Shown: positions 1-7,899 of the stretch, one piece after another
Layout of the letters: each line of letters starts with the position of its first letter
Numbering within the stretch: position 1 is the first letter of the stretch
NCBI GenBank assembly: GCA_002315885.1
Contig: DCIO01000018.1
Coordinates: 14,791-44,966, forward strand
Source of the DNA: Lentisphaeria bacterium UBA1724
Lineage (GTDB): Bacteria > Verrucomicrobiota > Lentisphaeria > Oligosphaerales > Oligosphaeraceae
DNA: 30,176 nucleotides
Reading direction: 5' to 3'
Program-made: the position numbers and the translations under genes
Notes under the pieces: generated by a model
The model's input: only the letters and a program-made list of their open reading frames with translations
What the model was told of the DNA's origin: nothing
The model's database searches: none

Positions 1-3
1 CTG

Positions 4-84
4 TAGGACTGGTAGGACTGGTAGGACCGGTGGTCCTAGCTGTCCTAGCTGTCCTAGCTGTCCTAGCTGTCCTAACTGTCCTAC
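4..84. repeat. Period-9 tandem repeat with inverted halves
   Basis: Three copies of TAGGACTGG (4-30, the last with one change) are followed by about five copies of the nonamer GTCCTAGCT (34-84, with small changes). The hexamers TAGGAC and GTCCTA are reverse complements, so the halves face each other. At the junction TAGGACC-GGT-GGTCCTA (22-38) is a perfect 7-bp stem with a 3-nt loop; beyond it, blocks of about 6 paired bases alternate with about 3 unpaired ones. It lies just downstream of the sigma-factor stop codon and could end or stabilise that transcript. It is cut by the window edge, so its full length is unknown. Confidence 0.85.
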
Positions 85-88
85 GGTA

Positions 89-661
89 TCAGTCGTTTTC
101 CTCGCGTTCCAATTGCTCCACAATTTCCCGGAGCTTCGCCCCAAGCCGATTCTTAGCCAGATAGACCTGGTTTACCGAAAAGCCCAATATGCTCGCCACG
201 GTCTTGGGGTCCTTCTCCTGAAGAACATATAAATCAAAGGCCATATACTGCTGCTCGTCCGCACTCTCACGCAGCTGCTTTAAGGCGACTTCCTGAAGGA
301 ACGCACGCCACTCATCTTCCCAACGACCTTCCTGGGAATCAACAACGCCGGAATTTTCCTCCGTCAACGCCTCGGTATTGGGCAGGCGCTTCTGGTAAAT
401 CCGATAGGCCTTGTGGTGGATGATAGTCCGCAATAGCCCACGGAAACGCCCCCGCCTGGGATCGTATTTGGAAATCACGTTATTCTTGAACAAATCCACC
501 ATCACCTCTTGCCGAAGGTCCTCTATCTCCTCGTCTGTGAGATGATAGTCATGGCCGCAAATCACAATAAGAGGCGTATAAAACTCCTGGAAATCCATCC
601 AGGAACGCTCCTCATTGGAAATCAGCCCCCGTAAAAGCGATTGACGAGTAGTATATGACAT
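89..661 (-). CDS. ECF-like sigma-70 family RNA polymerase sigma factor
   Basis: The 190-residue product has the two-domain layout of ECF sigma factors. The N-terminal half is sigma-2-like, with the segment DLRQEVMVDLFKN for core binding followed by a basic stretch (YDPRRGRFRGLLRTIIHHKA). A linker with many acidic residues follows, then a C-terminal sigma-4 helix-turn-helix (VASILGFSVNQVYLAKNRLG). Such proteins direct RNA polymerase to a specific promoter set. The start is the ATG at 661, preceded by GAGGA at good spacing; a TTG at 682 in the same frame would add seven residues but has no better site. No anti-sigma gene is visible nearby. The family is widely expanded in Planctomycetes and Lentisphaerae; the regulon cannot be inferred. 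It stands alone, downstream of a terminator on the same strand. Confidence 0.85.
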   Translation of the reverse strand: MSYTTRQSLLRGLISNEERSWMDFQEFYTPLIVICGHDYHLTDEEIEDLRQEVMVDLFKNNVISKYDPRRGRFRGLLRTIIHHKAYRIYQKRLPNTEALTEENSGVVDSQEGRWEDEWRAFLQEVALKQLRESADEQQYMAFDLYVLQEKDPKTVASILGFSVNQVYLAKNRLGAKLREIVEQLEREEND

Positions 662-781
662 CGAATCCTCAACGCCCCCCAAAAATTGCCTTCCATATCT
701 TCCCTGATAATCCTATGCACAAAAAAGCGGCAGAGGAGTCCGCAAGACACCAAACCCAACAGAATGCCCGCGAACTCAACC

Positions 782-818
782 ACCGCATATAAATTGCATT
801 GCGGTCAGGATATCTGAC
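782..818. promoter_or_regulatory. Two overlapping dyads upstream of the sigma gene
   Basis: ACCGCA...TGCGGT (782-805, 6-bp arms, 12-nt centre) overlaps GTCAG-GATAT-CTGAC (804-818). Both lie about 120-155 bp upstream of the sigma start, in the only intergenic region that could hold its promoter. They could be operators. I could not place a convincing -35/-10 pair next to them. Confidence 0.25.
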
Positions 819-881
819 ACGTCAACACAATCTATACGCGCCAAAATGGCGATTTCTTTCAGAGTTTATCAGAAATTCTCG

Positions 882-919
882 AAAAAAACGGATTTTTCCC
901 CTCAAAAGACGGGAAAATC
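882..919 (-). terminator. Rho-independent terminator of the glycosyltransferase gene
   Basis: Read on the minus strand, GATTTTCCC (919-911) pairs with GGGGAAAAATC (901-891) around a roughly 9-nt loop, with one extra A. A run of seven T follows (888-882). The stem overlaps the stop codon of the glycosyltransferase gene, so transcription should end right after it and be separated from the sigma gene. Confidence 0.6.
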
Positions 920-2063
920 ATCCCCGAACAAATGCCTCCAGGTAGTCGATGGCTACACGGGATCGACCACAAAAATCCTGCGTTTTCGCGTACGCCAGCG
1001 TGCTTTGACGTAGGTTTGGAAGGTCCCCCAGCGCCTCTGACAACGCGCGATTGAGCGACTCCTGGCGGAAGGGCTCCGGGATGGTAGGACACCCCGACCC
1101 CTCCACATACGGACTGAAACCGCAAAGCTGCGTGCAAAGCACAGGCACACCATTGGCGATGGCCTCCACCAGCACCGTCCCCGTCCCCTCTTCTCTTGCG
1201 GGATGGAGCATCAAATCCGCCGCCAAAAGCACCTCGCGAATACTGGGACGGGGGGCCAAAGGAATCACATTTTCACGGGGAACGCCGATTTTTTCCGCAT
1301 AAGCCCATAGGGTATCTGCCTTCGTACCGCCAATCATGCAAAAACGACTGCGCTTGCGAAGTTCCTCGGGCAGTGCCCCTAGCGCAGAAATGGCCCGATC
1401 GGCCCCCTTGCGGTAAAAGCTGGTCCCCGCCAACAACAACAGGAAATCCTCATTTCTCAGCCCCAATTCCCGGCGGCTCGCGCTACGGATTTCCTGCGCC
1501 ACATCCAATGGGGGCGGCAGGCATGACTCGTCCATCCCAGGCGGCAATTCCAGCAATCGTTCCGTCCCAATGCCGTATTCCTGCGAAAACTCACGACGTT
1601 GTTTGTCAGCGATATAGAGGACACGAGTTCGGGATGACGCACCGAAAATCGCCGTCTCCTGACGCAAAATTCCATGACATCGCGGAGACAATGCACGCCA
1701 CAGCCAGCCGTGTTTCTGGGGCAGATAGGTCTTCATGCAACCATCCGCCGCAAAATAAAAATCGTGTCCAGGAACCCGATTCATAGCAAGCGAAACATCG
1801 AAGTCCCCAGATGCCAATCGCTCTAACGCAAATCTCCCAAACTCGTCCATCCTGCCAATATTACTCCAGGAACGAATAGCGGGAGAAAATTCCAAATGGA
1901 GATTCTCTTCCGTAGGCTTGTCACCCTCCCAGGATGTAACAAAGAGAGTGACCTGATGTCCACGACGCACTGCCTCCCGCGCAAAGCGCAGAGTGTCTTT
2001 CTGCAAGCCGCCATACGGGAAATACTTGAACAGCGAAATAAAGATGTTCAGAGACTTGGACAT
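918..2063 (-). CDS. waaG: WaaG/RfaG-like LPS core glycosyltransferase (GT4)
   Basis: The 381-residue product is a GT-B fold, GT4-family glycosyltransferase that resembles WaaG, the enzyme adding glucose to heptose in the LPS inner core. Near the N-terminus it has LFKYFPYGGLQKD (11-23) and SWEGD, which closely match the WaaG N-terminal signature. Further on come AMNRVPGHDFYFAAD (93-107), the nucleotide-sugar domain start LAGTSFYRKGADR (211-223), and HPAREEGTGTVLVE (287-300), which carries the family EX7E motif (E292/E300). It acts on the cytoplasmic face of the inner membrane and implies an LPS-bearing outer membrane. I chose the ATG at 2063 because similarity begins there; 44 further in-frame codons upstream look like leader. 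No other LPS genes adjoin it. The exact donor and acceptor are not determined. Confidence 0.85.
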   Translation of the reverse strand: MSKSLNIFISLFKYFPYGGLQKDTLRFAREAVRRGHQVTLFVTSWEGDKPTEENLHLEFSPAIRSWSNIGRMDEFGRFALERLASGDFDVSLAMNRVPGHDFYFAADGCMKTYLPQKHGWLWRALSPRCHGILRQETAIFGASSRTRVLYIADKQRREFSQEYGIGTERLLELPPGMDESCLPPPLDVAQEIRSASRRELGLRNEDFLLLLAGTSFYRKGADRAISALGALPEELRKRSRFCMIGGTKADTLWAYAEKIGVPRENVIPLAPRPSIREVLLAADLMLHPAREEGTGTVLVEAIANGVPVLCTQLCGFSPYVEGSGCPTIPEPFRQESLNRALSEALGDLPNLRQSTLAYAKTQDFCGRSRVAIDYLEAFVRG

Positions 2064-2082
2064 TCGTAGCTTCAGTAAGGAA

Positions 2083-2114
2083 ACACCAGAAAACGCCCAT
2101 CGTTTTCTCGGTGT
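2083..2114. promoter_or_regulatory. Strong hairpin in the leader of the glycosyltransferase gene
   Basis: ACACC-AGAAAACG (2083-2095) pairs with CGTTTTCT-C-GGTGT (2101-2114): 13 base pairs, one bulged base, a 5-nt loop. It ends about 20 nt upstream of the glycosyltransferase ATG at 2063, in the divergent intergenic region. It has no T-run on the minus-strand side that would make it a terminator. A related GAAAACG motif recurs near 2142-2148. A leader or regulatory role is inference. Confidence 0.4.
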
Positions 2115-2259
2115 CTCTCCATAATATGCAACACCAATGGGAAAACGACGAGGACATTCACTCTCTTTTTTTGATATACCCAAGCCAAAATTCATTTTGC
2201 GGATTACAGTTCGTCCCAGAGCACTTTCCCCTATTCATCCTTTACACGACGGAGCCCCC

Positions 2260-3876
2260 ATGAAACGCATCGCCATCACCCTAGCCCTTGCCTTGCTCTT
2301 CCTGAACGCCACAATCCTCCCCGCCGCGAATCTTCTGGAGGGACTCAAACAGACCCTGTCTTCTAAACCGCCAGAACTCTTTCTGGTCTATCCAACCCAG
2401 GGAAAACTATCTTCACAAGAGGCAATTCTCCGCTTCAATGTGGCACAACTCCGTTTCAAGAAAGGCGATGCGCCCTTCAAAGGCTACACCATCCAAGCGA
2501 CTTTCACTGACGCCAGCGGAAAGACACACGAATTCACCGCGCCTTTGACCAAGGGACACACTATTGACTTCGCTCTTCCCCAACTGCCCATCGGCCCTGG
2601 TAAACTGACCGCGAAGCTCTTCAAGAACAAGCGTAAGGAAGCCGAAAGCACCCTGGAACTCACACTGAATGTCATGCCAGAAGACACCACACCCATCCCA
2701 GAGGAATGCCATATTGACAAATTCGGCAGGACAATCATGGATGGAGACCCCTTCTTGCCTATCGGTATCTACTTCGGCGCGGTGGACGAAGATGACGACC
2801 TGGAACTCTTCCTGGACTCGGATTTCAACTGCATCATGCCCTACAATTCAGGACAGCTCAAAACCAAGACGCCTACGACACAGGAAACCATCCCGCAGGC
2901 TCTGGAATTCCTGGATAAACTCAACGAACACGGCAAAAAGATCATCTTCTCCGTCAAAGACATCTATAACATCAAGGAAACAGAAGCCGCATGCGGGTCA
3001 ATCCAAAAGAGCTTCGGAGGCGAGACACCCGACGACACCGTCACCACCATCGTCAATGCCTTCAAGGACCACCCCGCACTCCTGGCCTGGTACAACAATG
3101 ACGAAATCACACTCGCCGACCGGAGCATCGTGGACAAGCGCCGTCAGCTCATCAACAGCCTGGATCCCAATCACCCCACCTGGGGAGTCCTCTGCGATTA
3201 CGCGGAAGCACCGCTCTTCGCTTCTTCCTGCGACGTCATCGGCGTGGATCCATATCCCATCGGACGGGATATCCCCGCAGAACAGGAACGGTGCATCGAC
3301 GCCATGGATGCCGTGGAACGCTCGGGACAATCCTGCTGGGCAGTTCCACAGACGTTCAACTGGGGAAACTACAAGGCACGAAAGGATCCCGCATGCTATG
3401 ACAAATACCGCATGCCCACCCTGGACCAGATGCGGGGCGTCATCCTCTACGAGGCACTACGGGGCGCCCGCGGCTTCATCTGCTACTGCTTCTATGACCT
3501 GAAACGGAATGGCCCCACCACGAACTATCCCCTGGAAGCACGAGAACCCTTCTATCAGCGCTGGGCGGATGTCAAGTCCCTGGCTACCATGCTGAAATCT
3601 CTGGAACCCTGGCTCCTGGCGGAACCCTCGCCTGTCCCCGTGAAACTGGAAATCCAGGCGGGACGCGCAGAAGCCGCCTCTCTCACAGATGCACAAGGCA
3701 AGACTCTCTACATCCTGGCAAACATCGGTCCAGATAATCTCAATGCGACTCTGAAATTGCCAGAGGGCGCTCCCACCATGAATGCCCTCTACGGACACGC
3801 CACCGAGATTGCCCCTGGCACCTGGCAATTCACGGGCAACGACGTCTGGGGCGAAGTGCTTATCCCCGTGGATTAG
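2260..3876 (+). CDS. Exported TIM-barrel glycoside-hydrolase-like protein
   Basis: The 538-residue product starts with a clear Sec signal peptide (about residues 1-23, with cleavage near LPAA). A beta-rich domain (about 35-145) follows, then a probable (beta/alpha)8 barrel starting at DKFGRTIMDGDPFLPIGIYF and running to about residue 455, then a small C-terminal beta domain. In the barrel, LLAWYNNDE (ending at E282) sits where clan GH-A enzymes carry their acid/base Asn-Glu, and PYPIG and WAVPQTFNWG resemble later barrel strands. This points to a periplasmic or surface glycosidase-like role, but I cannot assign a CAZy family or substrate. The ATG at 2260 has GGAG at correct spacing and opens the signal peptide. 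It is a single gene, divergent from the LPS glycosyltransferase. The second catalytic carboxylate is not certain from sequence alone. Confidence 0.65.
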   Translation: MKRIAITLALALLFLNATILPAANLLEGLKQTLSSKPPELFLVYPTQGKLSSQEAILRFNVAQLRFKKGDAPFKGYTIQATFTDASGKTHEFTAPLTKGHTIDFALPQLPIGPGKLTAKLFKNKRKEAESTLELTLNVMPEDTTPIPEECHIDKFGRTIMDGDPFLPIGIYFGAVDEDDDLELFLDSDFNCIMPYNSGQLKTKTPTTQETIPQALEFLDKLNEHGKKIIFSVKDIYNIKETEAACGSIQKSFGGETPDDTVTTIVNAFKDHPALLAWYNNDEITLADRSIVDKRRQLINSLDPNHPTWGVLCDYAEAPLFASSCDVIGVDPYPIGRDIPAEQERCIDAMDAVERSGQSCWAVPQTFNWGNYKARKDPACYDKYRMPTLDQMRGVILYEALRGARGFICYCFYDLKRNGPTTNYPLEAREPFYQRWADVKSLATMLKSLEPWLLAEPSPVPVKLEIQAGRAEAASLTDAQGKTLYILANIGPDNLNATLKLPEGAPTMNALYGHATEIAPGTWQFTGNDVWGEVLIPVD

Positions 3877-3890
3877 GGGAAGACTACACG

Positions 3891-3914
3891 TACGCGCATA
3901 TAAGAAAACGCGTA
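3891..3914. promoter_or_regulatory. Dyad between the exported hydrolase and icd
   Basis: TACGCG (3891-3896) and CGCGTA (3909-3914) form a 6-bp stem with a 12-nt loop in the 106-bp gap before icd. No T-run follows, so it is not a standard terminator. An AT-rich stretch follows it (3915-3935), where the icd promoter could lie. It is either an operator or chance. Confidence 0.25.
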
Positions 3915-3982
3915 TTGAAGCATTATATTTAGGAGTTTACTCTACCTAATCAAGCACCCTTTCTTCAGGAGCGCATTCAATC

Positions 3983-5212
3983 ATGTCTGACATCATCACC
4001 ATGGGGCCCAATGGCCTCGTTTCTGGCAACCATCCCATCATTCCCTTCATTGAAGGCGACGGCATTGGTCCCGATATCTGGCGCGCTACCCAGGCGGTGG
4101 TGGACGCCGCAGTAACCAAAGCCTACAACGGCAACCGTTCCATCGAATGGAAAGAAGTCCTGGCTGGCGAAAAGGCCTTCAATACCCTGGGCACTTGGCT
4201 TCCCGATGACACCCTGGAGGCCTTCCGCAAGTATCTCGTGGGCATCAAGGGCCCCCTGACCACACCCATCGGTGGCGGCATCCGCAGCCTGAATGTGGCA
4301 ATCCGCCAGGCATTGGATCTCTATGTCTGCCTGCGCCCCGTCCGACACTTCGAAGGCGTGCCCTCCCCCGCCAAGCATCCCGAGTTGGTGGACATGACCA
4401 TCTTCCGTGAAAACACCGAGGACATCTACGCGGGCATCGAATTCAAGTCCGGCACCCCCGAGGCCCAGGAAATCCTGGATTTCCTCAAGGCACGCTTCCC
4501 GGAGCGCTTCGCCAAGATCCGCTTCCCGGAGGAATGCGGCATCGGCATCAAGCCCGTCTCCAAGGAAGGCACCCAGCGTCTGGTGGAAGCCGCCATCGAA
4601 TACGCCATCGCCGAAGACCGCGACTCCGTCACACTGGTCCACAAGGGCAATATCATGAAATTCACCGAAGGCGGTTTCCGTGATTGGGGATACCAGATTG
4701 CCAAGGAAAAGTATGGCGCACAGCTCATCGGCGAAGGTCCCTGGTGCACTTTCGCAAATCCCCGCACCGGCAAAACCATCACGATCAAGGATGTCATCGC
4801 TGACGCATTCCTCCAGCAGATCCAGACCCGCCCCGCCGAATACAGCGTGGTGGCCACTCTGAACCTCAATGGCGACTACATCTCTGACGCCTTGGCGGCA
4901 GAAGTAGGCGGCATCGGCATCGCCCCCGGCGCAAACATCAACTACCGCACCGGCGCGGCAGTCTTCGAGGCAACTCACGGCACCGCACCCAAGTACGCCA
5001 ACCAGGACAAGGTAAACCCCGGCAGCCTCATCCTCTCCGCAGAACTCCTCCTGCGGCACATCGGTTGGCGCGAAGCCGCTTCACTCATCGTCAAGGGACT
5101 GGAAAAGGCCATCGCACAGAAGACCGTCACCTACGACTTTGCACGACAGATGGAAGGCGCACAACTGGTCAGCTGCTCCGAATTCGGACGACAGATCATC
5201 GCCGCAATGTAG
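3983..5212 (+). CDS. icd: NADP-dependent isocitrate dehydrogenase
   Basis: The 409-residue product is the bacterial dimeric isocitrate dehydrogenase, which oxidatively decarboxylates isocitrate to 2-oxoglutarate in the cytoplasm. Length and sequence follow the E. coli enzyme with an 11-residue offset: S102, N104, R108, R118 and R142 match the substrate-binding S113, N115, R119, R129 and R153. The coenzyme site reads HGTAPKYANQDKV and TYDFARQM, keeping the Lys-Tyr and Tyr/Arg pattern that selects NADP+ over NAD+. The start has AGGAG 11 nt upstream. The gene heads a run of closely spaced plus-strand genes: the next start is only 16 nt downstream. The serine that AceK phosphorylates in enterics is present, but no aceK is visible here. 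Confidence 0.97.
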   Translation: MSDIITMGPNGLVSGNHPIIPFIEGDGIGPDIWRATQAVVDAAVTKAYNGNRSIEWKEVLAGEKAFNTLGTWLPDDTLEAFRKYLVGIKGPLTTPIGGGIRSLNVAIRQALDLYVCLRPVRHFEGVPSPAKHPELVDMTIFRENTEDIYAGIEFKSGTPEAQEILDFLKARFPERFAKIRFPEECGIGIKPVSKEGTQRLVEAAIEYAIAEDRDSVTLVHKGNIMKFTEGGFRDWGYQIAKEKYGAQLIGEGPWCTFANPRTGKTITIKDVIADAFLQQIQTRPAEYSVVATLNLNGDYISDALAAEVGGIGIAPGANINYRTGAAVFEATHGTAPKYANQDKVNPGSLILSAELLLRHIGWREAASLIVKGLEKAIAQKTVTYDFARQMEGAQLVSCSEFGRQIIAAM

Positions 5213-5228
5213 TTCCCGCATTCGTCTC

Positions 5229-5975
5229 ATGGACTTTCTCGGCATTGACATCGATACGCCACAAGGCGCCAGCGCGGCCTCCAAGGCACACCTGCGCCTT
5301 GTCAGCCAGTATATGTCCCTGCTGGACCGCTATCGGAAGCTCCCTGCCTGCGAAGACCTGACTTTTGCGGAACTGGAAAAGAAGGGCTATCCCAGGGAAT
5401 TTCTGGAATCCCTGGAGTCCCTGACCTGCCTACCCCCGCCCGGAGACTCCTTCTACCAAGGAGAGGACGCACCCTTCGAATTGCAGTACCAGGAAATCTT
5501 GGACCGCATGGACAGGGATCCCAAGGAAATGGAAAAGCAGGACAAGGAGTTCTTCGAGTCCCTTTCCCCGCGAGAACAGGACTTGGCACAGGCACAGGGA
5601 ATGTGCGGCGCCCTCTCCAACGCATGCTTCATGCTGGCGTTGGATTGGTCACAGGTCGCCATCCTGGGGGCACTGCCCTTCTGCCCCCCACGAAAGCAGC
5701 TGGAGCTACTGAGTCACCTGGGCTACGCAGCAGGTGCCTGCCGAAATGCCTTCGACCGCATCAATTTCGAGTTCATGCCCTGCGCCGCAGAACAGCTCGC
5801 CAAGGCATTGTCGGAAACACAGATCGTCCGTGACCAAATTGCTAAATGGGCCACCGACTATCCCCGATATGCCGAACCGCTGAAGACGCGGCTCCAACTC
5901 ATCGATCAAAATCTCACCCATACGAAAATCCTACTGGACTTCGTTTCGGGAAAGACCAAACGACTAGGAAAGTAA
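5229..5975 (+). CDS. Conserved-context hypothetical protein
   Basis: I do not recognise the family of this 248-residue product. It has no signal peptide or membrane segment, so it is probably cytoplasmic. It looks mostly helical, is acidic in the middle (the stretch DRMDRDPKEMEKQDKEFFE), and has a C-terminal helical part rich in KALSETQIVRDQIAKW-like segments. The chosen ATG at 5229 lies 16 nt after the icd stop, because the longer reading frame would overlap icd by about 75 nt. No Shine-Dalgarno sequence precedes it. The gene ends 6 nt before the mlaE-like gene, which suggests translational coupling and a possible link to lipid transport, but nothing in the sequence shows its function. Confidence 0.75.
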   Translation: MDFLGIDIDTPQGASAASKAHLRLVSQYMSLLDRYRKLPACEDLTFAELEKKGYPREFLESLESLTCLPPPGDSFYQGEDAPFELQYQEILDRMDRDPKEMEKQDKEFFESLSPREQDLAQAQGMCGALSNACFMLALDWSQVAILGALPFCPPRKQLELLSHLGYAAGACRNAFDRINFEFMPCAAEQLAKALSETQIVRDQIAKWATDYPRYAEPLKTRLQLIDQNLTHTKILLDFVSGKTKRLGK

Positions 5976-5981
5976 CCCATA

Positions 5982-7094
5982 ATGTCCGACGCAACCGCTA
6001 CATTTCAAAACGGCGTGCTAATCCTTCAGGGAGACTGGAAACGAACCGCACCCCATCCGGATGCGGACCAATTCCTGAAAGACAACCCCATAGAAGGGCC
6101 TTGGAAAATCGATGCCTCACAACTGGGGAAATGGGATTCCATCCTGCTCTCCTTCCTCTCGAAGGTCCTCGCATACGGAGAAAAACAGGGCAATTCCGCA
6201 GACCTCACCCAACTTCCCGAAGGATTGCGACGCATCCTTGACCTAGGTGTCTACGGCAGAAAAAATGCCACCGCGCAACGCAGGCAACAAGACCAGGAAC
6301 TCTCCATCGTCCATAAGTCGGGACTCTTCGGGCTGGAACTCAAAAAGACCATCCACGAAATCATTTATTTCACCGGCGATGTCACGCTGTCACTCTTCCG
6401 ACTAATCACCTTCCGCTCCAAGATGCGCTGGGGAGACTTCTTTGCACAAGTCATCAACTGCGGCCCAAGGGCACTGGGCATCGTTTCACTCATCAGCTTC
6501 CTCATGGGGCTCATCCTGGCATTCGTGGGCTCCATCCCACTGAAGTGGTTCCATGCCGAACCATACGTGGCCAGCCTTGTGGGCATCGGAATGCTGCGAC
6601 TGATGGCACCCGTCATGGTGGGAGTCGTCATGGCAGGACGCACCAGCGCGTCATACGCCGCAGAACTGGGTACCATGCAGGTCAATGAAGAACTGGATGC
6701 ACTCCATACTCTGGGAGTCCCACAGACGGATTTCCTCGTTCTGCCACGCTTCCTGGCAATGACGCTGATGCTCCCTGTGCTGGCGGTCTTCGCCGATATC
6801 GTCAGCATTATCGGCGGAATGATCGTCGCAGTCTTTGACATGGACTTGACCGCACACGCATACCTCAACACGCTGGTCACCACCACACGTCTCAACGACC
6901 TCTTTGTGGGACTAATCACCTGCTTCGTCCTGGGAACCCTCGATGCCTGCTGCGGTTGCTACCAGGGCATCCATTGCGGACGCAGCGCCGCAGCCGTAGG
7001 TAAAATCACCACGGCGGCAGTGGTCTACAGCATCGTCTGCATCGTTATTGCCACCTCTCTCATCACCGTCATCACCGTCATCCTCAAAATCTGA
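5982..7094 (+). CDS. mlaE: MlaE-family ABC permease with N-terminal STAS-like domain
   Basis: The 370-residue product is the membrane permease of an MCE/Mla phospholipid transporter. Residues about 1-95 form a STAS-like domain (FQNGVLILQGDWKR, then WKIDASQLGKWDS), the role played by separate MlaB in E. coli. Residues about 115-370 are the MlaE permease, with several hydrophobic segments and the family signature GRTSASYAAELGTM (219-232) followed by VNEELDAL. The protein sits in the inner membrane with MlaF and MlaD and moves lipid between inner and outer membranes. The downstream order is permease, ATPase, MCE protein, lipoprotein. The start has no Shine-Dalgarno sequence; it lies 6 nt after the previous stop, so coupling is likely. 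Transport direction cannot be read from sequence. Confidence 0.93.
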   Translation: MSDATATFQNGVLILQGDWKRTAPHPDADQFLKDNPIEGPWKIDASQLGKWDSILLSFLSKVLAYGEKQGNSADLTQLPEGLRRILDLGVYGRKNATAQRRQQDQELSIVHKSGLFGLELKKTIHEIIYFTGDVTLSLFRLITFRSKMRWGDFFAQVINCGPRALGIVSLISFLMGLILAFVGSIPLKWFHAEPYVASLVGIGMLRLMAPVMVGVVMAGRTSASYAAELGTMQVNEELDALHTLGVPQTDFLVLPRFLAMTLMLPVLAVFADIVSIIGGMIVAVFDMDLTAHAYLNTLVTTTRLNDLFVGLITCFVLGTLDACCGCYQGIHCGRSAAAVGKITTAAVVYSIVCIVIATSLITVITVILKI

Positions 7095-7102
7095 TACCCA
7101 TC

Positions 7103-7861
7103 ATGCCTGATTTCGAATTCCCCATCGAAGTAAGTCATCTGACAATGGCGTATGGCTCCAGAGTCATTATGGATGACTTGAATTTCAACGTCAAGAAAGG
7201 CGATGTCTTTCTGGTCATCGGCCCTTCGGGCTGTGGTAAATCCACTCTCCTGCGGCACCTCATTGGTCTGCAGCCCCCCGCAAAAGGCACCGTAAAACTG
7301 CTAGGGCAGGATTTCTGGGCAATGGGTGAAACCGAACGCCAGAAATTCATGCAGCACATCGGCATCCTCTATCAGCGCTGTGGTCTCTGGAGTTCCATGA
7401 CACTGGCCGAAAACATCGCCTTGCCTCTGCAACTCTATACCGACCTGGGAGAAAAGGACATCCAGGAAATCTGCTCCTCAAAACTGGAACTGGTGGGCCT
7501 GGCGGGCTTCGAAGACTACTACCCCTCCGAAATCTCCGGCGGTATGCAAAAACGCGCAGGCCTGGCGAGAGCGCTGGCTCTGGATCCAGAAATCCTCTTC
7601 TTTGACGAACCCAGCGCGGGACTGGACCCCGTCTCCGCCATGAACCTGGACCAGCTTATCCTGGAACTCCGGAATTCCCTGGGAACCACGCTGGTCATCG
7701 TTACCCACGATCTGGATAGCATCTTCACCGTGGGAACCGACGCAATCTACCTCAACCCAAGGACCAAATCCATCATCGGAAGAGGTAATCCAAAAGACCT
7801 CCTCAAAGACCCGCCTACCCCAGAAATCAAGGAATTCCTTACCCGCGCGGGCGGCCGATAA
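7103..7861 (+). CDS. mlaF: MlaF-family ABC transporter ATPase
   Basis: The 252-residue product is the ATPase subunit that powers the Mla-type lipid transporter. All nucleotide-binding motifs are intact: Walker A GPSGCGKST (40-48), Q-loop YQ (90-91), ABC signature SGGMQ (145-149), Walker B ILFFDEPSAGLDP (164-176) and the H-loop histidine in VTHD (H202). SGGMQKR is the usual MlaF variant of the signature. It begins 8 nt after the permease stop, with no recognisable ribosome-binding site. It acts on the cytoplasmic face with the STAS-fused permease. Confidence 0.95.
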   Translation: MPDFEFPIEVSHLTMAYGSRVIMDDLNFNVKKGDVFLVIGPSGCGKSTLLRHLIGLQPPAKGTVKLLGQDFWAMGETERQKFMQHIGILYQRCGLWSSMTLAENIALPLQLYTDLGEKDIQEICSSKLELVGLAGFEDYYPSEISGGMQKRAGLARALALDPEILFFDEPSAGLDPVSAMNLDQLILELRNSLGTTLVIVTHDLDSIFTVGTDAIYLNPRTKSIIGRGNPKDLLKDPPTPEIKEFLTRAGGR

Positions 7862-7899
7862 ATACCATTTCCATCATCCACCTCTAAGCAGACGCTTCC

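Noticed and set aside
683..881. A sigma-gene promoter using TTGACG near 814-819 (complement)
   Set aside because: No acceptable -10 hexamer occurs 16-18 bp downstream; only the dyads are reported.
3977..5059. A 360-codon open frame on the strand opposite icd
   Set aside because: It mirrors the icd coding frame completely; icd has full enzyme motifs and the opposite product is a low-complexity Gly/Ala/Asp-rich string with no family.
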